From assembly GCA_025174535.1 (NCBI GenBank), contig JALBUN010000003.1:1-64000 (forward strand): 64,000 nucleotides of DNA, in the 5' to 3' direction. Both the position numbers and the translations under genes were made by a program. This document shows, piece after piece, positions 32,805-44,299 of the stretch (positions are counted from its first letter, which is position 1; each line of letters starts with the position of its first letter). Source of the stretch: Cantharellus purpuraceus (Eukaryota; Basidiomycota; Agaricomycetes; Cantharellales; Hydnaceae). The notes under the pieces were generated by a model. The model was not told where the DNA came from and did not search any database. It saw only the letters and a list, made by a program, of their open reading frames with translations.

Positions 32805-34515
32805 ATGGCAGCTCGGACAGAACGGTCAGCAATTGAAGCAGCGTCAGATACGTGCGTCGCCTCTCACTATATGTGCAGTGATTTTTGTGTTCATTATATG
32901 GTATCAGCATGGCTCGCAATTATGCTTCCATAGTTGCCCTCGGTGAGCCGTAGGCTCGTGTGCACGACCTAGCTTATGGCTTTCCACGAAAAAACAGCTC
33001 TCCTTTCCTACGACACCTGTCTGACAATCTCACATGAGATTCAATATATCTGGAACAAATCGTTTAAACTGGGGACAGCCCTGTATTTCCTGGCGCGATA
33101 CTCCGTGCTATTGTATTTCTCGCTAGAAATATTTGGTGAATTTTTCAATTTCACATCACTTCAGGTCTGTTCCTGTGACTTGCATCCATGCACATCGATG
33201 ACACATGACGCATGGCATAGTAAGTTGAAGAGAAACCTTTGTAGCGCAGAAATTCATACATAATAGAACATGTGATGGGATTCGTCACTTTGTGGATGCC
33301 TTTATCTTCCTCCCACTCGTCGGTATTCAAGGTGATATGATATTTCCTGTGCATGAATGGATCATTGACGACACTAATTATGCAGGGGTTCTACTGGCGC
33401 GGGCATACGCGATCACCGATCGGAAGAGGGTGGTATTGGGAGTTCTCGGAGTCCTCGGAGGTTGCACCATCATATCAAATCTGGTCTGAGTACATGTCTG
33501 CATTTATATGGACAGGCATGACAGACACCCATTATAGGCAGTAACAATCTTGGATAGGTGTAGCTTGGTCAGATCACAACTCCACACTATCCGCATGTAA
33601 GTACAGCATAGTCTCAAATGAGCTGTGCTCAATGATTCAGCAGATGTAAGACACGTGGCAGTAATACTTATTATGACGTGGTTGATTCCTTCTTTTAGTA
33701 AATGACGTCGACTCGATCGCGATCATATTATTTGACACAGTAGTGGTTGCTGTAACACTTGCCGGCACACTCGGAACGTGGAGAGTCTACAAACGATCAG
33801 CTTGGAACAAGTTATCGCTCACACATTTACTGGCCCAGCAAAGTAAGTCATAGTGTTCATTACGGTAGAACTCTCACTAATAGACATGGATATCAGGTCT
33901 GATGAGATTCGGGTACTTCATCTGCTATCACCGCAAACAAATCCTGAATCGATTATTATCAGATTTGTGTTGACACTCTCTCTTGCTAACACGATCGTGC
34001 CATTGGTATGTCAATGTATGAATCTCTATGCCATCGTTAACCGGATGCACTAGACCTTGAGAGTACGTCACACATTGCACATTGGTATCTGCTGGTGTGC
34101 CACTCCAACTTGTTCTTTAGCCTACACTTTCACCTGTGCTTGGAATTATTCAGAACAGGTGAGTCGGAATACGGAATTTCAGAATTCTACTAAGTATATA
34201 TGCAGCTTATCAGCAATCATCATCTGCCGTTTCCACCTCGACCTCCAAAGGAGACACGCGCACCCCAACCGTGACAGCACCACCTCCCGGGGAATCCCTA
34301 CCATCTCCCTTGGGAGTTTCCATGCGGCCACGCAAGGTATTCACGAGGCTGTGATGGCAGAGTTTGGAGATTCCCCCGTCAATGCGTGTGTTGTATCGCG
34401 GGAAGCGGTCGAGTCCACAGAGTCGGATATTCCGGCAGAGACGGCAGAAAATGATACTGAGCTTGAAGAAATCCAGTTCCGGGCACAGGCAGCTGAAATT
34501 ACTTTGGAGGCGTAG
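32805..34515 (+). CDS. DUF6533-like seven-helix membrane protein, copy D
   Basis: Plus-strand copy from ATG 32805 to stop 34513-34515. The core exon (about 32995-33165) encodes TALLSYDTCLTISHEIQ, YIWNKSFKLGTALYF and LARYSVLLYF. It ends CAG before a GTCTGTTCC donor, and the next acceptor is GCGCAG near 33250. Later exons contain HFVDAFIFLPLVG, LLARAYAITDRKR (from about 33388), NDVDSIAIILFDTVVV (from about 33700), MDIRSDEIRVLHLLS (about 33887-34002, donor GTATGTC), TFTCAWNYSEQ (about 34123-34158, donor GTGAGTC) and the hydrophilic tail to LEEIQFRAQ. No frame lesion was found in these exons. Predicted integral membrane protein of unknown function. With copy A the best candidate for a working gene in the array. 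Confidence 0.72.
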
Positions 34516-36439
34516 CGGCAGAGTCTTTGTGCGTCATGTTCGGTTGGTGCTGGCTGATAGGGCGAATTTACAGTAAACCATGGTTTCACACTATTATCCT
34601 GTCACCCTCCAGGTGACAGAAAATGATACAGTTTATCCTTTCTATGAACGAGCGTAGCTATCGCCCAGGCGCCCAACACTGCGCGTGGGGACTCTGTACT
34701 TATTTACAAAATGTTGATTAGGGCGATTATATAAGCACAAGAAGTTTTTCAATACTCTCCACCAACAACCTGCTGTCGACGTTGTTGACTACAAGGCATC
34801 GCTCACGCTATACACACTATCCCAGGGTCAATAGTACGGACTTTGTTAGAGGGCCGAGTGTGGGGGCGTTTGAATATTCATTCACATTAATCACTGTCTC
34901 AGAAACCACTTGATGTTTCAATATGTATGTGGTGTAATTGCTGTTGTATTGGACAGGCCCCACCGTATTTCATAATATTCTCGAGGTACGGTGGGGTTGT
35001 CCATGCTTAGCTACCTGGGAAACCGGAGAAGGGAGATGTTGAAAGGGGTGTGGGATTATTAGTGAGCTTGCTACTTCATTATCACTGTCTCGTCACTAAC
35101 ACATCCCGACACGATCGCGTTCTAGGTCACGGGAACATATCTGAAAAGCGATTTTTTCGTCGTGACAGATCTCCGTAAATTGGATGATGCAGCCTAACAT
35201 CGGCCAGGATACAGAACATGACCGCTCTCCCACTGGATAACTCTTAGTGAAAGGGTGGTCAAAGTGTCTCGTATATCATCACGCCCTGGTGAGGGCGAAG
35301 GAAGGTGGACAGAAGTGGTGCTGGAAACGGGGACATGGAATGCTGATGAGGGTGGTATGGAGGCCGGATTACATTGGGGGGGCGCGGCAGTTATGTGTGA
35401 TGGCTGCAAGAAGCCTCATAACAACCTTGAAGCCATTGGGCACTTGTCATACATATTGATATGGAACGCACTATCGTTATGCTTTTGGAGCGCCATTACA
35501 GGTCCCCACCTTCCAACAACTGCCCCACATTCCGACCATTGCAAACTAGACGATGACGACACCAACTCCTCGGCGCTTGAGTGGGTGCGTGCGTGATCCA
35601 GAGCGGTTCCCCGCTCTCTCAAAGACAGGCACGACCACTGGTTCGGTATATTAATCGATTATATAGCTTGGAGTAGACTCCTAATAGTATGCAGCCAGAA
35701 CGCAAAGGACTCACCAGTTGTAACAGCCAGTTTGCAGAAGCTCTGTTACTTATTCAGCATGATGATCCGATCAATTCCGCGGCTACCATGTTTCACGCGG
35801 AGTTTCCTTCGAACGTTGACAAAGGTGGGTTTGGGTATGCATGGGTGTGTCACAGTTGTCTATGAGTTCAAAAAATACCTGATGGACCCTACTCGTGGTG
35901 AGTCGTATGCCAGCTATCCAGATAATCCGAACCAAGCTGCGCCCTCAGCTCCCGCCGCTAACATCTGAGATGGCACGTATACTGAATCAGACTTCAGATT
36001 TCATAGATGCGCTCGCTGTTGTCGACTCAGTGTGACAGAAATTGACTACAGATGATGAATCAACTCTAACTGTGGAAACATCAGTCCGTATGCTGTGCAC
36101 AAATCTACTGGTTTACCCTCATCGCTATCGGTAAGAATGTCTTGTTTGCGAGTCTTCAATCTAATATCTGAGATCAGGCGGTGCAGGCAGTTCCTATCAA
36201 TGCGATACTTGTGTAGATTGAGGTTGATGTTCTACATGTGCCAAGCCTTCTGACGAAACGTCACTGGCCATGAGGTGAAACTGTTTTCGGCCTCATGGCT
36301 GTACGCCTAGCTGTTCGTTGCTGTTAATACCAGGATGTCACGTACACAACACTCCTGGATTTCAGAATATAGATGAGCCCCTTGTAGCATCCAATCCCTC
36401 GCAAGTCCACTTGGCCTCTCCATTTATCGTTCCATCGAC
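34516..36439 (+). repeat. Unidentified co-duplicated module (copy 6), plus orientation
   Basis: Lies head-to-tail between genes D and E. It contains the conserved pre-module DNA (34850-35000), the block at 35400-35596 ending TNSSALEWV with a GTGCGTG donor-like sequence, an exon-like block near 35735-35830 (FAEALLLIQHDDPINS-like reading), and a block with SYPDNPNQAAPSAP near 35905-35960. The segment around 34630-34840 is not found in the other copies. The promoter of gene E lies at about 36300-36439. Confidence 0.5.
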
Positions 36440-38112
36440 ATGGCAGCTCAGACAGAACAGGCGGCAATTCAAGCAGCGTCAGATAAGTGCGTCGCCGCTC
36501 ACTATAGGCACAGCTGTTTGGTTAATTATATTGTATCAGTATTGCTGTCAATTACGCCTTCATGGCTGCCCTCAGTGAGCTGAAGGCTCGTGTGCGCAAC
36601 CTAGCTAACGGCTTTTCGCTTGAAACAGTTCTCCTTTCCTACGACACCTTTCTGACAATCTCACATGAAATTCGATATATCTGGAACACATCGTTTAAAC
36701 TGGGGACAGCCCTGTACTTTCTGGCGCGATACGCCATACTACTGTTTTACTCGCTAGACATATTTGGGGAATTTTTCAATTTCACATCACCTCAGGTCTG
36801 TTCCTGTCACTTGCACTCATGCACATCGATGACACATAATGCATGGCGTAGTAAGTTGAAGAGAAACCTTTGTAGCGCAGAAATTCATACATATTAGCAC
36901 ATGTGATGGGTTTCTTCACTTTGTGGATGCTGTTTTCTTCCTCCCACTCGTCGGTATTCAAGGTGATACAATGTTTCCTGTGCATGAATGGATCATTGAC
37001 GACACTAATATGCAGGGCTTCTACTAGCGCGGGCATATGCTATTAGTGATTGGAAGAGGGTGGTATTGGGTGTTCTCGGAGTTCTCGGAGGTTGCGCCAT
37101 GACATCGGAACTGGTGTGCATACTTCTCTGCATTTATGTGGACAGACATGACAGACACCTATTATAGGCAATAGCAATCTTGGATAGGTGTGACATCATC
37201 AGTGCACAAATCCACGCTGTCCGCATGTAAGTACAGCATAGTCTCAAATGAACTGTGCTCAATGATTCACCAGACGTAAGATGAAAATGATATTTATTAT
37301 GACATGGTTGATTCCCCTTCAGTAAATGACGTCGACTCGATCGCGATCATATTGTTTGACACAGTAGTGGTTGCTGTAACACTTGCCGGCACACTCGGAA
37401 CGTGGAGAGTCTACAAACGATCAGCTTGGAACAAGTTATCGCTCACACATTTACTGGCCCAGCAAAGTAAGTCATCGTGTTCATTACGGTAGAACTCTCA
37501 CAGATAGACATGGATATCAGGTCTGATGCGGTTCGGGTATTTCATCTCCTATCATCGTCAACGACTCCCAGAACTGATTATTATCAGATTTGTGTTGACT
37601 CTCAGTCTTGCTAACACGATTGTGCCATTGGTATGTCAATGTATCATTATCTATGTCATCGTTAATCGGATGACTAGGCCTTGAGAGTACGTCACATATC
37701 GGTGTCTGCTACTGTGCCAGTCCAACTTTTACCTTAGCCTACACTTTTAACTGTCCTTTCACCGATTCAGCAGAGGTGAGTCGGAATACGGAATTTCAGA
37801 CTTCTACTAAATGTATGCAGCTTGTCAGTAGTCATCATCTGCCGTTTCCACCTTGACCTCCAAAGGAGAAACGCGCACCCCAATAGCATCCCTACCATCT
37901 CTCTTGAGAGTTTCCATGTGGCCACGCAAGGCATTCACAACGCTGTGATGGCAGAGTTTGGGGATTTGCCCGTGGATGAGCATGTTGGAACATCGCGGGA
38001 CGCTGTCGAGTCTACAGAGTCGGATATGCCGGCAGAGACGACATAAAATGATATTGAGCTTGAAGAAATCCAGTTCCGGCCACAGGCAGCTGAAATTACT
38101 TTGGAGGCGTAG
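36440..38112 (+). pseudogene. DUF6533-like membrane protein, copy E (degraded)
   Basis: ATG at 36440. The core exon has TVLLSYDTFLTISHEIR, YIWNTSFKLGTALYF and LARYAILLFY. Exons with GLLLARAYAISDW and FDTVVVAVTLAGTLG are open. Two lesions are visible. The exon that reads LSPQTNPE in copy D has one extra base near 37555-37580, shifting the frame. In the last exon a GAA codon has become TAA (38044-38046), removing the final LEEIQFRPQ tail, which is otherwise still present down to 38112. The extra base makes a full-length product unlikely. Confidence 0.75.
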
Positions 38113-39001
38113 TAGCGAATTATGTCATGTTCTGTTGGTGCTGGCTGATAGGACGACATTTTCTAATTTGCTCATCATCAATGGCTTAGCTATACGTGAA
38201 GCAGGTGGCTATGGTCCTCATAACGTCTTGTAGCACCTGTCATTAGCAAGATCAGATAGAGGGCTGCTGTTGCCTGGGTATAGAAATTTGGAAGAACCAC
38301 TCGATGTAACTCTAGTAAAATATATAGGCGTCGAAATATCGTAGCTTGTGATAGCACTCCTGGTTATGTAATGGATACCCTGTCTCGGTGCATCCAATCC
38401 CAATAGGACTTTCTCTAATTGTATAAAGTCAAGCTAGCAATGGTGAGCTGAAACACAACCCAATTGAACGACTGCATATTGATGGTAATAAGATGCGAAT
38501 TCAACTGTGCGGGGAGCAAACAGCTGAAGTGTCTAAGGTATATCCCACTGAGTTAGTTATGTGTGCACAGTGAAAGCAGGGATTGCCGTACTTGATCGCT
38601 ATGCCTGTATGTTTGCGGTTTGTAGCACTGACATTATGTTTCCGCCTGTCTTTGTCGGTGTTGACAATCCAACACATGACAACCTGCACCGGTATCTATT
38701 AACCTGAAGCAGTGAACAGGTGAATGCTTCTTCAGTGACAAGTCGGGTCTTCAAGGAGCTTCTTTGATAGCTGAAGAAATACATAATTATCAGGATCCTC
38801 TAGGTCTCACACTCCCCGATTCGCTGAAATGGTGAAAAACAGCTGGGCTAGAGAAAAATTACAATTCATTGCAAATGAGAAGGCGCGAAAGCTGGGAATA
38901 GTGGCATGAAAGCAACAGGACAGCACGAATGACATGGGATTTAGAAGACATGGTGACACTACACGGGAAGACCAAAAAAGGGAAGGCGATATTCCTGGAG
39001 T
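38113..39001. other. No gene recognised; right edge of the duplicated array
   Basis: Similarity to the duplicated unit ends near 38165. The remaining sequence has only short unrelated open frames, no LTR ends and no splice-compatible conserved block. It is the transition to non-repetitive DNA. Confidence 0.6.
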
Positions 39002-40192
39002 CTATGCGACACTGACTTCAGATGCGAGTAAGGACATCTGATGGGTAGAAGGGGCAGGAACAGACTGTCGTTCAAGTCGTTCAATCTGTGCTTTGAGTTT
39101 TCTGTTCTCCTCTTCAGTGGCCTGCCTATCTGCCTTCTCCTTCGCCGCGCATTCTTCGGCGGCCTGCCTATCTGCCTTCTCCTTGGCTGCGCATTCTTCA
39201 GCGGTTGCCGCGCGCTTTTCGGCAGCCTGCCTCTCCGCCTTCTCTTTCGCTGCGCATTCTTCGGCGATCGTTGCGGCCTGCCTCACCTCTTCCGCCTCCT
39301 TTTGGAACTGCTATTAGACCGTGCATGCAATTAGTGTCTGAACGCAACACCAATACATACGAAACTCACCGCCTCCTCTTCCTCTCTTATCCTCTCTTTC
39401 TCAGCTATCGCCTTCTTCGCTTCAATCCATGCTGTCTTAAATTCGCCGTAGACTTCTTCATGGACCTCTGGGAGAGGTGCGATCACAGTGGAAGTGAATC
39501 CTGATGGCCACCTGAAACTACCACCCTTCAAGCTTGTCTTTAATATGGGAGTAGTCGTGCCACGCTCTGAAACCTGGCTTTGGTGGGAACTTTTCGTCGA
39601 GAACCTTCTTGACCGTATTGTACAAGAGTTCTGCATACCAATAACAGTGGTAGCACCAAAGGCTGTAACTGTATCGATGAGCGTGTACGGTGCAGGCCAA
39701 TATGGCCAGTTGTGTCACGGAGAAATATTCTCCGTCAACAATGAATCTGTGGCAGACATCGTAGGATGACCAAAAGGGAGTGTGAAGAAACCTGTCGCTC
39801 CCATCACAGGAGAAGTGCATATCATCGGAAGCCTCTGTGCCGTTCAAAGACAAAGAATCCAACAAATGCACTGACTGGGACGACAGGTAGGATGTGACCT
39901 TTCCCAGTGCTTGTGGTAGAGGTGCCTCTTCTTCAAGAGGCATCAGCTCTATGCATTCATCCTGCGTGGGTCCGCGATTCGAATCTGAGTCAGATAGGGC
40001 ATTGAAGCGTCTGTCAATGACAATGACAGTTTCACGAGCGGTATTCTTCCCCGGTCTTTGACGTTCCTTGACATAAAACACTAGGAACTCATGAAACGGC
40101 CTGTCGAGTCTCTTGCACCAATGGACCTGGGTGACAAAAACATTCTCGGCACGGTATACTTGTGGCTCATCCAATGCCTCTGCTGTGGGCAA
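39002..40192 (-). CDS. Conserved basidiomycete protein of unknown function with a coiled-coil tail
   Basis: Minus-strand gene in at least two exons. The N-terminal globular part (39518-40192) has VHWCKRLDRPFHEFLVFYV, a DRRF strand, ALGKVTSYLSSQ, a long hydrophobic ILACTVHAHRY stretch and WCYHCYWYAELLYNTVKK. This pattern resembles an unnamed family common in Agaricomycetes. A middle part (about 39374-39500) contains EVYGEFKTAWIEAKKAIAEKERIREEEEA-type charged helix. A clear GT...TAG intron of about 63 bases (about 39311-39373) leads to a last exon 39002-39310 made of repeated EECAAKEKA/DRQAA heptad-like units, a strong coiled coil. The frame changes once near 39515, through either an unrecognised intron or a one-base shift. 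An upstream exon (40195-40386, ending GGSQK at a GTAAGT donor) may belong to it. No catalytic motif seen. Confidence 0.6.
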
Positions 40193-43100
40193 ACTTACTT
40201 TTGTGAGCCCCCCACCTTCCTGACTTGAAAAGAAGGCCGTCGTTCATGTTGTCCCTGGAACGGATTCATGCAAGGAGGTCCTTGCTGTATGAAGTCAAAT
40301 GATAGAGAACGATACGGAAAATTCTGCCAATCATTTGCGAGGTTATAAAAGAAAGCAATGGTGTGGGTGTGTGCAGGAGTGGGCAAGAATCTGCACGTCC
40401 GCCAACTGATGATTGAATCCTACTGCAGGCGCACCCACAAACGCCCTCAATAGTTTAAGCCTAATCCTACTGGTCGTGGGCATGCGAAACAAGGCTGGTA
40501 TACGGTATGTTTGGCTATATATGGTTATTCAATTTTGCTTCAATGAAATGAGCGCCAGCTTATATTGAGTCACGGGCTTCGGCACTGGCCCAGACAAGTG
40601 GACGATCTCACTTGAAGATGCCAATAAATGCGCCCAATCATCAGGGACGCAGTGCCAAATTGCCAAAGGGATATCTTTGGAAGGCGGAAACGTTTGGATG
40701 GCGTTCTCGAAGTCTTAGGGACTTGGACCGAGTTGCCATGTTCAGACACGGAGGCTGTCCCATAGGTCGCCAATCTTCGCGTGTTAGGAAAGTCTCAAAT
40801 TGCTATCTCTGCCATGCCTTGGCAAGGACCTCGTCTGAATAGTCAATCACGCCCCATCAAATGGACACACCCAGGGCTCACGCTAATTATTTCCCACACC
40901 CAAACTCAACGATGTTACCATCACAGCCTGCTTTTCTAGTCAGCCCCGGCCTGGCCTATCTCATCACAGAAATCTTTGGAAAGTGTTTACCACAGCTGTA
41001 GTAAACAATTTCCAAAGACCTCTGTTAATAAGGATGGATCTAATATCCCGTTTTGGCTGTTACTGCACGCGGTTCGACTGTCAGGAGCGTGTTGAAGCTG
41101 ACGATGAGGCGTTGGTTCCGGAAAGACAGGAGTAGCGCCGGCGAGTTGGCACGAGTGTGGGAATCAAGGTTCTCCCTACATGTGCATGAGAGTCCGCAAA
41201 CCGTGATTGTTAGACATTTCAACACACCTCCTCCAGCAGGCAATACGATGGGCCCTTGGCAAGGAGATTAGGGTAAGCTTCCCGGTGATCAACATCGCTA
41301 TCATACTCACATGCTCAAGGTGCTTGTCTTTGAATTTCACCAGTCACCAGGGAATGGTTTTATCTTGTTAGGTAAATGGTTCGGTGTGCGACATAGGTGA
41401 TTCTGCATAGTCCCGCTGCGTTGCGTGCTCTAATGTTCTGGCCAGTTGTTCGGTACCGTCTCCAAATTCGTTATAGCTGTCTTTGTCACTATCGGCGTCA
41501 TATGTGATCCTTGCGTACGTTGGTCTTCTTTGTTGATTCTTCATAAATATGAGGAGAGGTTCTCGTTGACTTTGCAACCGTCATGTCTCCCTTCTCCTTG
41601 GCTGCGACATAGGCCAGTCAAGCCATTAGTCTTCTCATCGTGGCTCATCCGTCGTCCTGCACAAGGTCATGCGACCCAAGCGTATGCCCCCGACGCCTAG
41701 GAACAAGCGTCCATTACCCCTCGTTCGCTGGCAACAAATTGGACATGCCGACAGAAAAGAGCTGGATAACGTTCAGCAAATGGATACGGACCTATTCTCA
41801 CCATTGGGAACGGAACCGCACCGCTGGCGATCCAGAAGTGCAGTTGGCTTACTTGAAGTAGCGGTTGAAGCTCACTTTCTATGGGGTTGATTGTATGACT
41901 AGATCGCCATTGAGCTCGTGGAGAAGGGGTCTCCAAAGTATAGCTCGAGGCCAAGGTGATGTTTGTCTAAAGCTCCAAGAGCAATTTGATTAAACGGAGG
42001 TCTAGATATGTCATCGCTGGAGGCCTCGTGACTGAGAGTGGGGGATGGCCATTATGTCTGGCCCTGCTGAAATGGACACCTGCACACTAGATCGACTCGT
42101 CCTCTTTGCAAGTTATGGCGAGCGGTGACGTGCCTACCGCAGAGCACTCCACCTCGCCACGATGCAGAAAAACGTCGACAGTGAGCACAGACCCCCAGCC
42201 CTATCTTCCGATATTCGACATGGAGGGAAAAGCTCTAACAGGCGATCTGGCCGACAACCCCGCTGACTGGTATGAGAGCACCTTCAGGCATATGCTGCTA
42301 TTTCCCCGCTTGCTCCCAATGACGAAACGCTGACACGCTCGAAATTGAAAGATACGCCGCGAGTTCCGTCGTGCTCATCACCTACGGCCGACGTTGCGTA
42401 TCAGACACTCATATACGGCAACGATTTCTTCACTCACATCAATGTACCAGGAGCACAACGTAAGGGAAAACAACGACAACCCATCCTCGCGTTCGTCTCT
42501 TCATGACGCAGAGCACGAGACGATTCCCGCACTGCAATACCTGCCGTCTTCCATTAGCAAAGCAAAAACGACTCGCCAACTCTCGCCTCGCTCGTCGCGG
42601 CGGTCCGCGTCAAGATGGCAGCGGGAGTCGCACCTCCCAGGCACGTCTTGTCCATCGTCTTGTCCGCTCGCATGAGCTATCCCTCCCACGCAGTTAAACC
42701 AACTCCTCGCGACAAATTCTCCAACCTCAGCGACCAAAGAGATCAACACGCAGCCGCGGGTGGGGGAATCTCCGCCGACGTGGGCCGATTGAGCCCCAGT
42801 TGCCTTTATTGACACGTGGGCGAACGTGGAATGTTGTCCGTGGCATCAAAGACACGTGTCTCCAGCCCGAGTAAGTTTGCTCGTTTGAATGTTTTTAGGG
42901 GAACATGAAGGAAATGGTACGCTGCGATGCAACGCTATGCTGTTTGTGGCGGGCGGCGGCACGCCCCACGCCACCGGACGCGTTCGTCTACGACGGAAAG
43001 GCGTATAATGTAAGTCGTCTCACCCACCGGTGTGTCAGTGGAGGATGAGTTCTGGACGTGCCGCGTACCATGCCATGTGTAGCTCGGGGAACTTGTGTGC

Positions 43101-43307
43101 GTGGTCCATTCATATAAAACCCTAGGGTACTTTGAAGATCCAGAGACGTTCAAGGTGAGTTTCCCGACGCTGCGTTGGGATTTTGTAATTGGGCGGCGGC
43201 TTGCTAGAGCTGGAAGATCCTGGACAAGAGACGTATGAACGGTCAAGTGTACCCCGGGACCAGGTGCGATCAATCTCCCGACCCCCACGTCACGTATCAC
43301 TCAAAAT
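40193..43307. other. Long stretch without a convincing gene
   Basis: Contains overlapping open frames of 60-120 codons on both strands (for example 41669-41890 +, 41368-41577 -, 42106-42333 +, 42501-42815 - and 42935-43300 -). None shows a recognisable domain, and I found no consistent set of splice sites joining them. The 41368-41577 minus frame, rich in Asp, Glu and Arg, is the most protein-like. No transposon ends seen. Confidence 0.45.
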
Positions 43308-43357
43308 ACATGTCTTCACTAATGGCAAATCCTTCTTTGTCATTAGTGAAGACATGT
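43308..43357. repeat. Perfect 17-bp inverted repeat forming an extended hairpin
   Basis: ACATGTCTTCACTAATG (43308-43324) and its exact reverse complement (43341-43357) enclose 16 bases. Inside the loop, a G-T wobble followed by CAAA/TTTG can extend the stem to about 22 pairs with a 6-base loop TCCTTC. It could be a small-RNA precursor, a transcription terminator or a protein-binding palindrome. A run of T follows on the plus strand (43355-43361 and 43390-43397). Confidence 0.85.
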
Positions 43358-44299
43358 TTTTCGGCTGGGGAAACGCAAAATCAAAATTTATTTTTTCCCC
43401 ATCTATAGCAATCAAGACATTATTCGCGGATCTTCACAGTTAACACAGCGCGTAATTCCATCATCTACCCATATTAATAGAGGCATGGTCACTGTACAAT
43501 GTGTCCCCGGCATATACGCTGTACGTCCACATCCCCCCCCCCCGGCTGACGGCGCTGCTCAAGCCCTCTACATCACCGCCGCGCGCCCAACACCTCGACT
43601 CGAGAGATGGCAACAGGGGCTCACAAGCGTGTTTCAAGCCGCACTGCCGCCCGCGCCCGCGCCCGTTTTGCACGTGGGTGGCATCGTCTCCCACGGGCGG
43701 GGGTTGTGTTGTGTATGGCTGGGATGGAATCGGCACCGGTCTACATATACGGCTATACACTCCAAACCATCCCATGTCAAAAAAACTGTCCCCATCCCCG
43801 GGACCTCTCGGGACCTCTCTCGGCCATTCATTCGCGCGGGCCCCCACAGTTTCAAACCCATTCATTCATCAGTACTTCAGTAGTGGATGATCACAGCAAA
43901 ACGCCGACAGTCATCTGCACATCGCACACGCCCTCACTTGCACTTGCTCCCGATTCCTCACTCACTCACACCATTCAAAGTACACACCGCCTCAATTCCC
44001 AACTGCATCTACATCTACAATCTCTTCTATACAAATCACAATAAAATGTAATATAACACAACCAAAGAAAAAAAAAGCGAGAACCAATTAGGTTACAAGA
44101 AAGTGGATCGTCCGTCGTATATCGTGGATGCTTGGATGCTTTGTTGGTATCATCACTGGTATCGTCGCCCTCATCCATCCCCAGCATTAACAGGGTCATC
44201 TTCATCTCGTCGTCCCGAACCATCAGCCAAATAAAAAAAAAAAGGGGAGAGCAAGGAAGGTAGGGCGGCGTAGTAGCCACCCACCCACCCCTCCCCCCT
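43358..44299. other. GC-rich intergenic DNA
   Basis: Three overlapping plus-strand frames and one minus-strand frame are open across 43461-44044 because of high GC content. They contradict one another and lack known domains. Homopolymer runs (C at about 43537-43545, A at 44066-44073 and 44233-44243) are frequent. The 44000-44299 part would be the 3' flank of the minus-strand gene that ends at 44300. Confidence 0.5.

Noticed and set aside
41368..41577. Charged 69-codon minus-strand frame as a gene
   Set aside because: Composition is protein-like, but there is no clear start, no splice partner and no recognisable domain.
43485..44044. Overlapping 129-145-codon plus-strand frames
   Set aside because: Three frames are open at once in GC-rich DNA, and none has a domain, splice support or a promoter at suitable distance.
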